DNA of 64,000 nt from Chloroflexota bacterium. Lineage in GTDB: Bacteria > Chloroflexota > Anaerolineae > Anaerolineales > Anaerolineaceae. The first letter of the stretch is position 1; every line of letters starts with the position of its first letter. The notes under the pieces were generated by a model. That model was not told the origin of the DNA. It saw nothing but the letters and a program-made list of their open reading frames with translations, and did not search any database. A program made the translations under genes and the position numbers. Shown here piece after piece: positions 35,493-44,787 of the stretch. Location of the stretch: assembly GCA_029561345.1 (NCBI GenBank), contig JAKQJC010000016.1, positions 101,159 through 165,158 on the forward strand. Reading direction: 5' to 3'.

Positions 35493-36851
35493 ATGACATC
35501 ATCATTTACCAGAATGACCAGGCGGGAATTTCTGAAACTGACTGGCGCAGGGCTGCTGGGTCTGGGTTTGAGCGCCTGTGGAGCCAGGGCCAGCTCCATC
35601 AAAGCCGGGGCTGCCAGCGGCGCACGGGAATTGAAAATTCTGCAGCAGGTTCACTTCGTCCCGGCGTATGATGAATGGTTTGACAAGGATTTTGTGCCGC
35701 GCTGGGCGCAGGCCAACAACGCCACCGTCACGGTGGACCACATGCCCTTTGCCGATCTCTTCCCGCGCACTGTCTCCGAGGTGGTCAACCAGGTCGGCCA
35801 CGACCTGATTGGCCTGGCCACCCCGCCGGCTGCCCTTGAAGCTGATGTGGCCGATTTGAGCGACCTGGCCCAGGAACTGGAAGCCAAAGCCGGGGCGATC
35901 ACCCCCTTTGTCAAAAACTGCATCTATAACCCCAAAACCAAGAAATATTTTGCCATTTCCGATCACTGGGTGGTTCTGGTGACCCACTGGCGCAAGGATC
36001 TGTGGGAAAAGGCCACCGCGGGGTCAGCCCCCAACACCTGGGAAGATCTGCTGAAAACCGGCATCAAGCTGAAAAGCGCCGGCGCCCCCCTGGGATTGGG
36101 GCTTTCCTCTGAGCTGGACAGCACCATTTACCTGAACGCTCTGCTGATGTGCTACGGCGGGTCCATTCAGGATGAAAGCGGCAAGGTGACCATTAACTCG
36201 CCGCAAACCGTGCAGGCCATCAAGATGGCCACCGACCTGTTCAACAAGGCCTGTCCCTCAGAGGTGCTGGGCTGGAGCGCCTCCTCCAACAACCAGTTCA
36301 TGCTGGCGGGAAAATGCAGCCTGGTGTTGAATGCGGTTTCGGTGCTGCGCACCGCCGAGAAAAATGACCCGGAGATGGCCGTCAACCTTTACCTCTCCAA
36401 GATTCCGGCCGGCCCGGCGCGCCAGCTTGCTCCGGCCAACCTGGTCAATTCTTATATTGTGCCGAATTTCTCGCCGCAAATCGACCTGGCCAAACAGTTT
36501 TTACATGATCTGATCCTCGACTATAAAACCGCCTTCCAGAAAAGCGAACTGTATAACATGCCCAGTTTTCCGGGCCTGGTGCCCGACCTGGCCCAGGCCA
36601 TGCAGGGCGACCCGAAATCCACCCCGCCCGGCAAATATGCCTTTCTGGCCGAGGCGGCGCAGTGGTGCACCAACTTGGGTTACCCGGGCCCGGCCAACGC
36701 CGCCATCAATGATGTGACCGACGCCTACATCATTCCCCGCATGTTTGCCCTGGCTGCTTTGGGCGACATGAAGGCTGAAGATGCCGCCGCCTGGGCGGAG
36801 CGCGAAATTCAGATCATCTTCAACCGCTGGAAATTGAAGGGTCTTATCTAA
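35493..36851 (+). CDS. Tat-exported extracellular solute-binding lipoprotein
   Basis: 452 residues. The signal has TRREFLKL (twin Arg10-Arg11), a hydrophobic core and lipobox LSAC with Cys29, so it is predicted to leave by Tat and be lipid-anchored. The mature part has the family-1 extracellular solute-binding fold (for example [17 protein letters not shown] and [10 protein letters not shown]), usually sugar-binding. GGAGG is 7 nt before the ATG. No ABC permease or ATPase genes follow; instead a chemoreceptor does, so it may act as a ligand sensor partner rather than a transport component. Confidence 0.85.
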   Translation: MTSSFTRMTRREFLKLTGAGLLGLGLSACGARASSIKAGAASGARELKILQQVHFVPAYDEWFDKDFVPRWAQANNATVTVDHMPFADLFPRTVSEVVNQVGHDLIGLATPPAALEADVADLSDLAQELEAKAGAITPFVKNCIYNPKTKKYFAISDHWVVLVTHWRKDLWEKATAGSAPNTWEDLLKTGIKLKSAGAPLGLGLSSELDSTIYLNALLMCYGGSIQDESGKVTINSPQTVQAIKMATDLFNKACPSEVLGWSASSNNQFMLAGKCSLVLNAVSVLRTAEKNDPEMAVNLYLSKIPAGPARQLAPANLVNSYIVPNFSPQIDLAKQFLHDLILDYKTAFQKSELYNMPSFPGLVPDLAQAMQGDPKSTPPGKYAFLAEAAQWCTNLGYPGPANAAINDVTDAYIIPRMFALAALGDMKAEDAAAWAEREIQIIFNRWKLKGLI

Positions 36852-36870
36852 AAGAAGCGAGGGCAGGCTC

Positions 36871-39510
36871 ATGAAAAACATCATCTCCTTTTTTCAGCGC
36901 AGTTTATTGGTCAAAATCAATGCCAGCCTGGTGCTGATGATCCTGATTATCCTGGGCATCACCGGCGGCGTCATGTTCATTTCAAACGCCCAGAAACAGG
37001 ATGCCGTGGTGGTGAAACTGGCCGCCCAACAGCAGGAATTGAGTCAGCACATTGGCACGCTGGCGCTGCGCGCCGCTGAAGGCGACTGGCTTTCAGCCCG
37101 CGAACTAAAGGACAGCGTCAATGAATTTGAACGCGTGCTCGATGGCCTGAAAAATGGCAGCGCCGATTTGGGGCTGGCCCCTGCAGATGCGGCTTTTGCC
37201 GAAAAGCTGAAAGGCGTGGAGGCGCAGTGGCAGATCGTCAAACCAGATGTGAAAGTGGTGCTTGAAAACATTGAAATGGCTCTGTTTGTCAAGAACTTTT
37301 CCCTTTCGGTGAGTCAGCGCGCCACCGCCCTGGCCGAACTGAACGATAAAATGGCCCCCAAAATCATCGGTAAAACGGATTCCGCCCTGGCTGCCACCCA
37401 TTTCCAGACCATGGTGCTGATGGCGCAGCGCGTGCTGCTCAGCGCCAACGGCCATGTGGAATACATCAACCGCCTGGGCGAGCAGGGCGCCTCCATCGAA
37501 ACCAACCTGGAGCGCTTCCGCAAGGGCGGCGCCACCTCCATTGGCGCAGAAGCCTATGAAGCTCTCACGGTGCTGGACCGCTCGTGGAAACCTTTCTACA
37601 CCGACGTGCAGCGCTTTGTCAAAAACGCTGATGCCTACGGCGCGCTGCGTCAATCAGCGCAAAATCTATCCAACAGCACCGGCCTGCTGGCCGCCGCCAA
37701 CCAGGAAGCCGCCGCCTACTACCAGGGCTTCAGCCAGCAGCGGCTGGCCAGCCTGCAAACCTTCCTGATCATCGCGGCCGTCATTTCGCTGGCAATCTTT
37801 GTTGCCGTGGTCTGGGTGGCGCGCCGTTCCTTCAAGCCATTGCAAACAGTGGAAAAAATGGCCGTGCAGGTGGCCGAGCAGGACCTGAAAAGCCTGCAAA
37901 AGGTGCTGGAGGCCCTGGCTGCCGGCGACCTGAGCCAAAAAATGCACATCACCGCCCACACCATGCCCGTCAGCGGCTCTGACGAGGCGGCGCGCATGGC
38001 TCACTCCTTCAACCAGATGGTGGAAAGCCTGGTTTCAGCCAGCACCGCCCTCAACACCTCGATGGATAACCTGGTGGCGCTGATCAAGGATGTGCAGTAT
38101 AACGCCAACGGCGTTTCGCTGGCCTCTGAGCAGCTTGGCCATGCCGCCGGCCAATCGGGCCAGACCACCACGCAAATCGCCCAATCCATTCAGGAAGTGG
38201 CCAAAGGGGTGGCCCACCAGACCGAAAGCGTGGACAGCACCTTTGAATCGGTCAAGCTGATGCAGCGCTCCATCAACGGCGTATCCGAAGGCGCCGCAGA
38301 CCAGGCCCGCTCCATCACCGAAACCTCGGAAGCCATGAGCAAGCTCTCGCAGGCCGTCATGGGCATCCGCCAGGGCACTGCCCGCCAATCTGAAGTGATC
38401 ACCCAGAGCGCCGATATCATCCAGCGCCTATCGCAGACGGCGGACAGCGTCCGGCAGGGAGCCACCCTGCAGGCGGAAGGGCTGGGAAAAGCCGAAGCGG
38501 CCGCCCAGGGGCTTTCCGATGCCATCAGCAACGTCATCCAGGCCACCGGGCAGGTTTCGGTTGAAACTCGCCGCGCAGCCGAGGCTGCCGCCAGCGGCAC
38601 AGGCGTCATCAGCCAGATCATGCGCGATATGGACGCCGTGCGCACCGCCACCGGCACCCTGGCTGAAAAAGTGGATGAGCTGGGGGTGCGTTCCGGGCAA
38701 ATTGGCGCTATTGTGCAGACCATTGAAGACATTGCCAGCCAGACCAACCTGCTGGCCCTGAATGCGGCCATCGAAGCGGCCCGCGCCGGAGAACACGGGC
38801 GCGGCTTTGCCGTGGTGGCAGATGAGGTGCGCAAGCTGGCCGAAAAGAGCGCTCTGGCCACCAAGGAAATCACCGAAATCATCCGCAATGTGCAGCGCGG
38901 CGCCAAAGAAGCCGTGGATGCCATGCAGAAGACCGGCAAAGATGTGGGCAGCGCCGCCGAAACCACCCAGCAGGCGCGCGCCGCTTTTGAAACCATTGTT
39001 CATGAGACCGCTGAATCGGCCAACCGTGTGGACGGCATTCAAGAGGCGGTGAATAGCATGCAGCAGGCCCGCGCCGCCCTGGAAGAATCCGTGCGCGGCG
39101 CGCGCAAGATTGCTGAAAACAACCGCGTTTCCACCGAAGCCATCGCCGCCCTCGGGCGCGAAGCCTCGGAAAACATGGCCCATGTCAACACCATCACCCA
39201 GGAATACCAGAAAACCACCGAGGAAATGGCCCAGCTTAACAATCTGACCGCGGACCGCCTTGAATCTGTCACCGCCGTCATCGAAGAAAATTCAGCCGCC
39301 ACCGGCGAGATGGCCGCTCATGCGTCCGATGTCACCCGCTCGGTTGAAACCATCGCCTCCATCAGCGAAGAGAACAGCGCCGCGGTTGAGCAAATCAGCG
39401 CCTCCACCGAGGAGATGAGCGCCCAGGTTGAGGAGGTGGCCGCTTCCGCTGCTTCTTTGGTGGAACTGGCCCGCGCTCTCCAGAAGGCTGCCGGGCAGTT
39501 CAAATTCTAA
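36871..39510 (+). CDS. methyl-accepting chemotaxis protein
   Basis: 879 residues. First helix about 13-36, a helical extracytoplasmic region (37-295), second helix about 298-318, a HAMP-like segment, then a long coiled-coil signalling domain. The hairpin tip [23 protein letters not shown] (from about residue 617) is the conserved CheA/CheW-contacting region. Start follows the SBP stop by 19 nt. No che genes in the window. The upstream SBP and the downstream HD-GYP protein suggest ligand sensing linked to chemotaxis or c-di-GMP turnover. Confidence 0.92.
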   Translation: MKNIISFFQRSLLVKINASLVLMILIILGITGGVMFISNAQKQDAVVVKLAAQQQELSQHIGTLALRAAEGDWLSARELKDSVNEFERVLDGLKNGSADLGLAPADAAFAEKLKGVEAQWQIVKPDVKVVLENIEMALFVKNFSLSVSQRATALAELNDKMAPKIIGKTDSALAATHFQTMVLMAQRVLLSANGHVEYINRLGEQGASIETNLERFRKGGATSIGAEAYEALTVLDRSWKPFYTDVQRFVKNADAYGALRQSAQNLSNSTGLLAAANQEAAAYYQGFSQQRLASLQTFLIIAAVISLAIFVAVVWVARRSFKPLQTVEKMAVQVAEQDLKSLQKVLEALAAGDLSQKMHITAHTMPVSGSDEAARMAHSFNQMVESLVSASTALNTSMDNLVALIKDVQYNANGVSLASEQLGHAAGQSGQTTTQIAQSIQEVAKGVAHQTESVDSTFESVKLMQRSINGVSEGAADQARSITETSEAMSKLSQAVMGIRQGTARQSEVITQSADIIQRLSQTADSVRQGATLQAEGLGKAEAAAQGLSDAISNVIQATGQVSVETRRAAEAAASGTGVISQIMRDMDAVRTATGTLAEKVDELGVRSGQIGAIVQTIEDIASQTNLLALNAAIEAARAGEHGRGFAVVADEVRKLAEKSALATKEITEIIRNVQRGAKEAVDAMQKTGKDVGSAAETTQQARAAFETIVHETAESANRVDGIQEAVNSMQQARAALEESVRGARKIAENNRVSTEAIAALGREASENMAHVNTITQEYQKTTEEMAQLNNLTADRLESVTAVIEENSAATGEMAAHASDVTRSVETIASISEENSAAVEQISASTEEMSAQVEEVAASAASLVELARALQKAAGQFKF

Positions 39511-39532
39511 ATATAAAGGTCAGGGTAGATCC

Positions 39533-40588
39533 ATGGTGGATCGCGAGTTTCTCAAACAAATTCATCTGTTTTGTTCCCTCGATGACCACGATCTGGCTAC
39601 CATTTACCGCATTCTTCACCGCCTGGATGTGCCAGCGGGAACCGTGCTGATTCAAGAAAATGAACCCGGCGACCGTTTCTATATGGTGCGCGAGGGTCAG
39701 GTGCAGATCATCAAAGCCCTCAACACCACCGCCGAACGTCTGCTGACCGTGATCAACCCCGGCGGCTATTTTGGCGAGATGAGCCTGCTGAACCCTGACG
39801 GCCTGCGGGCGGCCAGCGCGCGCGCCTCAATGACCTCGGTGATTTATGAAATGCATTACGCAGATTTCGGCACCCTGCTCGATACGCATCCCGCCCTGGC
39901 GCTGGAAATCACCCGCAACCTCAGCCTGCGCCTGCGCGAAAACGACAACGCCACCATCCGCGACCTGACGCGCGCCAACCAGGATCTTGTTCACGCCTAT
40001 GACCTGACCCTGGAAGGCTGGGCCAAGGCCCTTGAACTGCGCGATTCGGGCACCGGCGGCCACACCCACCGCGTGACGGAGATGACGGTGCGCCTGGCGG
40101 TGCATCTGGGCATTTTAGGCGATACCCTCACGCACATCCGCCGCGGCGCCATGCTGCACGATATCGGCAAGATGGGCATTCCAGATCACATTCTGCTTAA
40201 ACCGGGCAAACTGGATGACGAGGAATGGGTGATCATGCGCCGCCACCCGCAGTATGCCGTGGATATGCTCTGGCCGATTGAATTTCTGCGCCCCGCCCTG
40301 GATATTCCCTTCTGCCACCACGAAAAATGGGATGGCTCAGGCTACCCCCGCGGCCTGCGCGGCGAAGAGATTCCCCTGGCGGCGCGCATTTTTGCCCTGG
40401 TGGATGTGTGGGATGCCCTGACTTCAGATCGGCCTTACCGCAAAGCCATGCCCATGCCCGAAGTGCTGGCTCACCTGCGCCAGCAGAGCGGCACTCACTT
40501 CGACCCCAAGATGGTGGAGGTGTTTGCTGATTATTTTAAAGAACAGCTTGAAAGTGGTGAAAAAAACGCCTTCACCCAAAGCCCTTGA
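39533..40588 (+). CDS. cyclic-nucleotide-binding domain / HD-GYP phosphodiesterase
   Basis: 351 residues from the ATG at 39533. Residues 1-120 form a CRP-type cNMP-binding domain (PGDRFYMVREGQVQI, GGYFGEMSLLN). Residues about 160-345 form an HD-GYP domain with the metal His-Asp pair in MLHDIGKMGIPD, then HHEKWDGSGYPRGL containing the GYP motif, and DVWDALTSDRPYRK. All key residues are present, so c-di-GMP hydrolysis is expected, perhaps controlled by a ligand in the N-terminal domain. Third gene of the SBP-MCP-HD-GYP row; gap 22 nt. Confidence 0.93.
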   Translation: MVDREFLKQIHLFCSLDDHDLATIYRILHRLDVPAGTVLIQENEPGDRFYMVREGQVQIIKALNTTAERLLTVINPGGYFGEMSLLNPDGLRAASARASMTSVIYEMHYADFGTLLDTHPALALEITRNLSLRLRENDNATIRDLTRANQDLVHAYDLTLEGWAKALELRDSGTGGHTHRVTEMTVRLAVHLGILGDTLTHIRRGAMLHDIGKMGIPDHILLKPGKLDDEEWVIMRRHPQYAVDMLWPIEFLRPALDIPFCHHEKWDGSGYPRGLRGEEIPLAARIFALVDVWDALTSDRPYRKAMPMPEVLAHLRQQSGTHFDPKMVEVFADYFKEQLESGEKNAFTQSP

Positions 40589-40604
40589 ACAGGTCATTCT
40601 ATTG

Positions 40605-40610
40605 TATAAT
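40605..40610 (+). promoter_or_regulatory. -10 element for the MBL-mutY-pcm operon
   Basis: Perfect TATAAT with an upstream TTG; predicted start near 40617, followed by GGAG before the ATG at 40631. No clear -35 at 17 bp. Confidence 0.55.
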
Positions 40611-40630
40611 TCGGATTGATCTGGAGACGC

Positions 40631-41275
40631 ATGGAAATTACCTGGTACGGACATTCCTGTTTTCGCATTGTTGAGCGCGGCATGGCTCAGGTGGTGATGG
40701 ATCCCTATGACCACACCGTCACCGGCTATGAACTGCTTAAACTTAAGGCAGATATTGTCACGGTCAGCCATGCCTCTCCTTCGCACAATCACCTTGCAGC
40801 CGTCAAAGGCGACCCGCATGTCATCAGCGGCCCGGGCGAGTATGAAATTGGCGGCGTGTTCATCACCGGCATTCAAACCAACCAGACCAAAAAGGATGAT
40901 GAACTGCGCAACACCCTTTATATGATTGAGTTCAACGGTCTGAACGTGCTGCACCTGGGCGATATGAACCGTGTGCCCACCCAGACCGAGGTGGAAGCCC
41001 TGGGCGCGGTGCATGTGGTGATGGTGCCGGTGGGCGGCGGGTGCAGCCTGAATGCGGCCCGGGCGGCGGAGGTGATCAACCTGCTGGAACCCAACATCGT
41101 CATTCCAATGCACTATGCCACGGCTCATTCCAGCGTCCAGCTGGAGCCGCTTTCAAAATTTCTCAAAGAAATGGGACTGAAAGAGGTGGAAACCCTGCCT
41201 TCCCTGAAGGTCACTTCCCTCAGTTCCCTGCCTGATGAAACGCGCGTGGTGGCCCTCGAATACCAGCGCGGATAG
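40631..41275 (+). CDS. metallo-beta-lactamase-fold protein with altered metal motif
   Basis: 214 residues. Starts MEITWYGHSCFRI, like the UPF0173/UlaG-type MBL hydrolases, and keeps the fold pattern (DIVTVSH, NTLYMIEFNGLNVLHLGDM, VIPMHYAT). The canonical HxHxDH metal motif reads H-A-S-P-S-H: the second His and the Asp are both Ser. Later His and Asp ligands (GD of HLGD, His of PMHY) remain. It may bind one metal or none. First gene of an operon with a small protein, mutY and pcm (gaps 9, 6 and 3 nt). Confidence 0.8.
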   Translation: MEITWYGHSCFRIVERGMAQVVMDPYDHTVTGYELLKLKADIVTVSHASPSHNHLAAVKGDPHVISGPGEYEIGGVFITGIQTNQTKKDDELRNTLYMIEFNGLNVLHLGDMNRVPTQTEVEALGAVHVVMVPVGGGCSLNAARAAEVINLLEPNIVIPMHYATAHSSVQLEPLSKFLKEMGLKEVETLPSLKVTSLSSLPDETRVVALEYQRG

Positions 41276-41284
41276 GAGCTGCTG

Positions 41285-41584
41285 ATGCTAAAATTAATCA
41301 TGACCTGGGATATTGCCAACGGACGCGAACAGGAATATTTTGAATTTGTGGTGCGCGAATTCATCCCCGGCGTGCAGCGCCTGGGCATTGAACTCAGCGA
41401 CGCCTGGGCCACGGTGTACGGCGATTACCCCCAGATTATGGTTTCGGCCGTCTTTCCAAACCGTTCAAAGGCGCAGTTGATGATGACCTCTGATGAATGG
41501 AAAGAGCTCAACAACCAACTCCTCGATTATGTCACCAACTTTTCCACCAAACTGATCCCCGCGCGCGGCGGCTTCCAGTTCTGA
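41285..41584 (+). CDS. small conserved protein, possible ferredoxin-like (dimeric alpha/beta barrel) fold
   Basis: 99 residues beginning MLKLIMTWDIANGREQEYFEFVVREFIPGV. The strand-helix-strand order, compact size and a WDI/EYF pattern fit small dimeric alpha-beta-barrel proteins, but no named family is recognised. Gap of 9 nt after the MBL gene and 6 nt before mutY, so it is co-transcribed. Function unknown. Confidence 0.65.
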   Translation: MLKLIMTWDIANGREQEYFEFVVREFIPGVQRLGIELSDAWATVYGDYPQIMVSAVFPNRSKAQLMMTSDEWKELNNQLLDYVTNFSTKLIPARGGFQF

Positions 41585-41590
41585 GCGCCC

Positions 41591-42664
41591 ATGACATCGG
41601 AACTGGCAGCACGCCTGCTGCAATGGTACGCTGAAAATGCCCGCAGCCTGCCCTGGCGCGGGCATCCTGATCCCTATGCGGTGCTGGTCTCGGAATTCAT
41701 GCTCCAGCAAACGCAGGTGGATACGGTGATCCCCTATTTCAACGCCTGGATGGAGCGATTTCCCGATGCCGCCAGCCTGGCAGCCGCGCCGGTGGGCGAT
41801 GTGCTGCGCCAGTGGGAGGGGTTGGGCTATTATTCCCGCGCGCGCAACCTGCACGCCGCCGCCGGGCAAATTTGCGCGCGTTTTGGCGGCCAGGTGCCTG
41901 CCGAGGTGAGCCAGCTTGAAAGCCTGCCGGGCATCGGTCCCTACACCGCCCGCGCCGTGGCTTCCATCGCCTTTGGCGCGGACGAACTGGCCCTGGATGG
42001 CAACATCCGGCGGGTGCTGTCGCGCCTGGCGGATATGGCTCTGCCGGCCCGTTCCAAAGAGGGCAAAGCCGCCCTGACGGCCTTTGGCCGCCAGCATTTA
42101 CCCGGCGGAAAAGCTGGCGATTTCAACCAGGCGCTGATGGACCTGGGCGCCACCCTGTGCACGCCGCGCCAGCCCGCCTGCGGGCGCTGCCCCCTGGCGG
42201 AACACTGCGCCGCCCATGCCCTGGGCGTGGAAGAAGCCCGCCCGGTGCTGCCGCCGCGCAAAACCGTGCCCCATTACATTGTCACGGCGGCCATTTTACA
42301 GCGCGACGGGCTGATTCTGCTGGCCCAGCGCAAGCCCGACGGCCTGCTGGGCGGCATGTGGGAATTTCCCGGCGGCAAGCAGCAGCCCGATGAAACCCTG
42401 GCCGACTGCCTGGCGCGCGAACTGCAGGAAGAACTGGGCGTGGAAGCCGCCATCGGCGCGCCGTTTGGCGTGTACCGCCACGCCTACACCCATTTCAAAG
42501 TGACCCTGCACGCCTTCTTCTGCACCCTGATGCAGGGCGAGCCCCAGCCCCTGGATGCAGCGCAGCTGCGCTGGGTGCAGCCAGCCGAGCTGCGCGATTT
42601 TGCGATGGGCAAAATTGACCGCCAGATCGCCGAAAACCTGCTGGCGCAGCTGAAAGAGCGCTGA
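41591..42664 (+). CDS. mutY: A/G-specific adenine glycosylase MutY with C-terminal NUDIX domain
   Basis: 357 residues. SEFMLQQTQV carries the catalytic Glu, ESLPGIGPYTARAVASIAFG the helix-hairpin-helix, GDFNQALMDLGATLC the catalytic Asp region, and C-x6-C-x2-C-x5-C the iron-sulfur cluster. The C-terminal domain has an intact NUDIX box (G-x5-E-x7-R-E-x2-E-E-x-G; GGKQQPDET...EELGV). Most MutY C-terminal domains keep the NUDIX fold for 8-oxoG recognition but lose the box residues, so the intact box is noteworthy. It removes adenine mispaired with 8-oxoguanine. Confidence 0.95.
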   Translation: MTSELAARLLQWYAENARSLPWRGHPDPYAVLVSEFMLQQTQVDTVIPYFNAWMERFPDAASLAAAPVGDVLRQWEGLGYYSRARNLHAAAGQICARFGGQVPAEVSQLESLPGIGPYTARAVASIAFGADELALDGNIRRVLSRLADMALPARSKEGKAALTAFGRQHLPGGKAGDFNQALMDLGATLCTPRQPACGRCPLAEHCAAHALGVEEARPVLPPRKTVPHYIVTAAILQRDGLILLAQRKPDGLLGGMWEFPGGKQQPDETLADCLARELQEELGVEAAIGAPFGVYRHAYTHFKVTLHAFFCTLMQGEPQPLDAAQLRWVQPAELRDFAMGKIDRQIAENLLAQLKER

Positions 42665-42667
42665 GCC

Positions 42668-43333
42668 ATGCCTGAAGATACCCCTGCCCAGCAAAAAGCC
42701 CGCCTCGAAATGGTGAAATACCAGATCGAGAGCCGCGGCATTCATCAGGAGCGCCTGCTGGAGGCGCTGCGCGCCGTTCCCCGCCACTGGTTCATCCCGG
42801 AAGAATCGCGTTACATGGCCTATGAGGATCACCCCGCGCCAATCGGCCTGGGGCAGACCATTTCGCAGCCTTACATTGTGGCCCTGATGATCAGCCTGCT
42901 GAAGCTGCAGGGGCATGAGCGCGTGCTGGAGATCGGCTGCGGGTCGGGATACCAGGCGGCTCTGCTGGGACTGCTGGCGGGCGAGGTGCATACCATTGAA
43001 CTGCGTCCTGAGCTGGCGGCAGCAGCCCGCGCCAACCTGGCCCATTTTGACCTGCCCAATGTGCAGGTGCACGAAGGGGATGGCTCGGCGGGCATGCCCG
43101 GGCATGCGCCTTTTGACGGCATTCTGGTTTCGGCGGCGGCCCCCGAAGTGCCCCCGCCCCTGCGCCATCAGCTCACCCCGCTGGGCCGGCTGGTGCTGCC
43201 GGTGGGACCACGCCATAATCAGCATTTGCAGGTCTGGCAGCACACCCCGGATGGGTTTGAATGTGTGTATACCCTGCCGGTGATGTTTGTGCCTCTGCGC
43301 GGCCATTGGGGCTGGCCCAATGACGTGTCCTGA
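42668..43333 (+). CDS. pcm: protein-L-isoaspartate O-methyltransferase
   Basis: 221 residues. RVLEIGCGSGYQAALLG is motif I for SAM binding; PIGLGQTISQPYIVALM is the PCMT-specific substrate region and FDGILVSAAAPEVP the post-III region. It repairs isoaspartyl residues in damaged proteins. Gap of 3 nt after mutY, so both repair genes are in one transcript. Confidence 0.95.
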   Translation: MPEDTPAQQKARLEMVKYQIESRGIHQERLLEALRAVPRHWFIPEESRYMAYEDHPAPIGLGQTISQPYIVALMISLLKLQGHERVLEIGCGSGYQAALLGLLAGEVHTIELRPELAAAARANLAHFDLPNVQVHEGDGSAGMPGHAPFDGILVSAAAPEVPPPLRHQLTPLGRLVLPVGPRHNQHLQVWQHTPDGFECVYTLPVMFVPLRGHWGWPNDVS

Positions 43334-43400
43334 TATCAGACAAGCTCACCCTCAAACGGCACCCCCTCTTCAGCCGGCAGCGGCGCCTTTCATCAGGTGG

Positions 43401-43406
43401 TATAAT
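43401..43406 (+). promoter_or_regulatory. -10 element for the ManNAcA/glycosyltransferase cluster
   Basis: Perfect TATAAT about 100 nt before the wecC start; no good -35. The leader contains a hairpin at 43450-43468. Confidence 0.45.
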
Positions 43407-43449
43407 TACCCTGTCCGCCTTATCGGGATGTGGATGCCACGATCCTGAA

Positions 43450-43468
43450 CCTGTGCCGCTGGCACAGG
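43450..43468 (+). other. leader hairpin upstream of wecC
   Basis: CCTGTGCC and GGCACAGG pair perfectly over a 3-nt loop (GCT), 42 nt before the wecC ATG. No T run, so not a classic attenuator. Confidence 0.45.
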
Positions 43469-43509
43469 CTACACCTGCATGGATCATGCTAACAAAGGAG
43501 ACTTTCCTT

Positions 43510-44787
43510 ATGTCATTTGAACACGTCTGTGTGCTGGGACTGGGTTATATTGGCCTGCCCACCGCCGCCACTTTTGCCACCCACGGCATGCGCGTCACGG
43601 GGATGGATATTAACACCTCCATCATCAAAACCCTGCAGCAGGGCGGGCTGCATATTCACGAACCCGGGCTGAAAACCCTGCTTGACGAAGCCCTGGCCAG
43701 CGGCAACCTGGCGGTGAGTGACCATGTGGTGCCGGCCGATGCCTTCATTATTGCCGTGCCCACTCCCTTTTATGATGACAAACGCGCCGATATGCGCGCC
43801 GTCACTTCGGCGGCTGAATCGATTGTGCCCCATTTGCGCCCCGGCAACCTGGTGATGATCGAATCGACCTCGCCGCCTCTCACCACCGTGGAACTGGTGG
43901 CCCCCATTCTGGCACGCTCAGGGCTGCGCCCCGGCGAAGACTTTTATCTGGCTTATTCTCCCGAGCGCGTGCTGCCCGGACAGATTGTGCGCGAGCTGAT
44001 TGAAAACGCGCGCGTCATTGGCGGCATCACCCCGGCATCTTCGCAGGCCGGCGCTGATCTGTACAGCGCCTTTGTCAAAGGCCAGATCATCCTCACCAAC
44101 GCCACCACCGCTGAAATGGTGAAGCTGATGGAAAACACCTACCGCGATGTGAACATTGCCATCGCCAATGAATTTGCCCGCCTGGCTGAACGCGTCCATA
44201 TCGACGTCTGGGAAGCCATCAGCATTGCCAACCTGCACCCGCGGGTGAAAATTCTGCGCCCGGGACCGGGCGTGGGCGGGCACTGCATCAGCGTGGATCC
44301 CTGGTTCCTGGTGGAAACCGCGCCCGATATCACCCCGCTGATCCTCACCGCGCGCAAGGTCAACGACGGCCAGCCGCACCACACCCTGGACCTGATCAGG
44401 GAGGCGGCGGGCGGCCTGGAAGGCAAACGCGTGGCAGCCCTGGGCCTGGCCTTCAAACCCGATGTGGATGATTTGCGCGAGAGTCCGGCGGTGGATATCT
44501 GCACCCTGCTGCAGCAATCCGGCGCCCATGTGCGCGCTTTTGAACCCTTCAAACCTCAGGCCACCTTCCCCGGCTTTGAAACCGTGCCCACCCTCGAAGA
44601 CGCCCTTAAAGACGCCGACCTGGTGCTGCTGCTGGTGGCGCACAGCCAGTTCAGCGAGCTGAACCCGGCGGCCCTGGCCGCGCAAACCCCGGCCCGCCTG
44701 GCTTTTGACGCCGTGCACGGCTGGGATAAGGCCCGCTGGCAGGCTGCCGGCTTCACCTTGTTTACCCTGGGAGTGGGCAGCAAATGA
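43510..44787 (+). CDS. wecC: UDP-N-acetyl-D-mannosamine dehydrogenase
   Basis: 425 residues. Rossmann start CVLGLGYIGLPTA; family motifs SPERVLPG, ENTYRDVNIAIANE and the active-site Cys in GPGVGGHCISVDPWF; C-terminal NAD-binding half with LGLAFKPDVDDLRESPA. WecC is preferred over UDP-glucose dehydrogenase because wecB follows directly, so together they make UDP-ManNAcA from UDP-GlcNAc. AAAGGAG lies about 9 nt before the ATG. Overlaps wecB by ATGA. Confidence 0.9.
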   Translation: MSFEHVCVLGLGYIGLPTAATFATHGMRVTGMDINTSIIKTLQQGGLHIHEPGLKTLLDEALASGNLAVSDHVVPADAFIIAVPTPFYDDKRADMRAVTSAAESIVPHLRPGNLVMIESTSPPLTTVELVAPILARSGLRPGEDFYLAYSPERVLPGQIVRELIENARVIGGITPASSQAGADLYSAFVKGQIILTNATTAEMVKLMENTYRDVNIAIANEFARLAERVHIDVWEAISIANLHPRVKILRPGPGVGGHCISVDPWFLVETAPDITPLILTARKVNDGQPHHTLDLIREAAGGLEGKRVAALGLAFKPDVDDLRESPAVDICTLLQQSGAHVRAFEPFKPQATFPGFETVPTLEDALKDADLVLLLVAHSQFSELNPAALAAQTPARLAFDAVHGWDKARWQAAGFTLFTLGVGSK

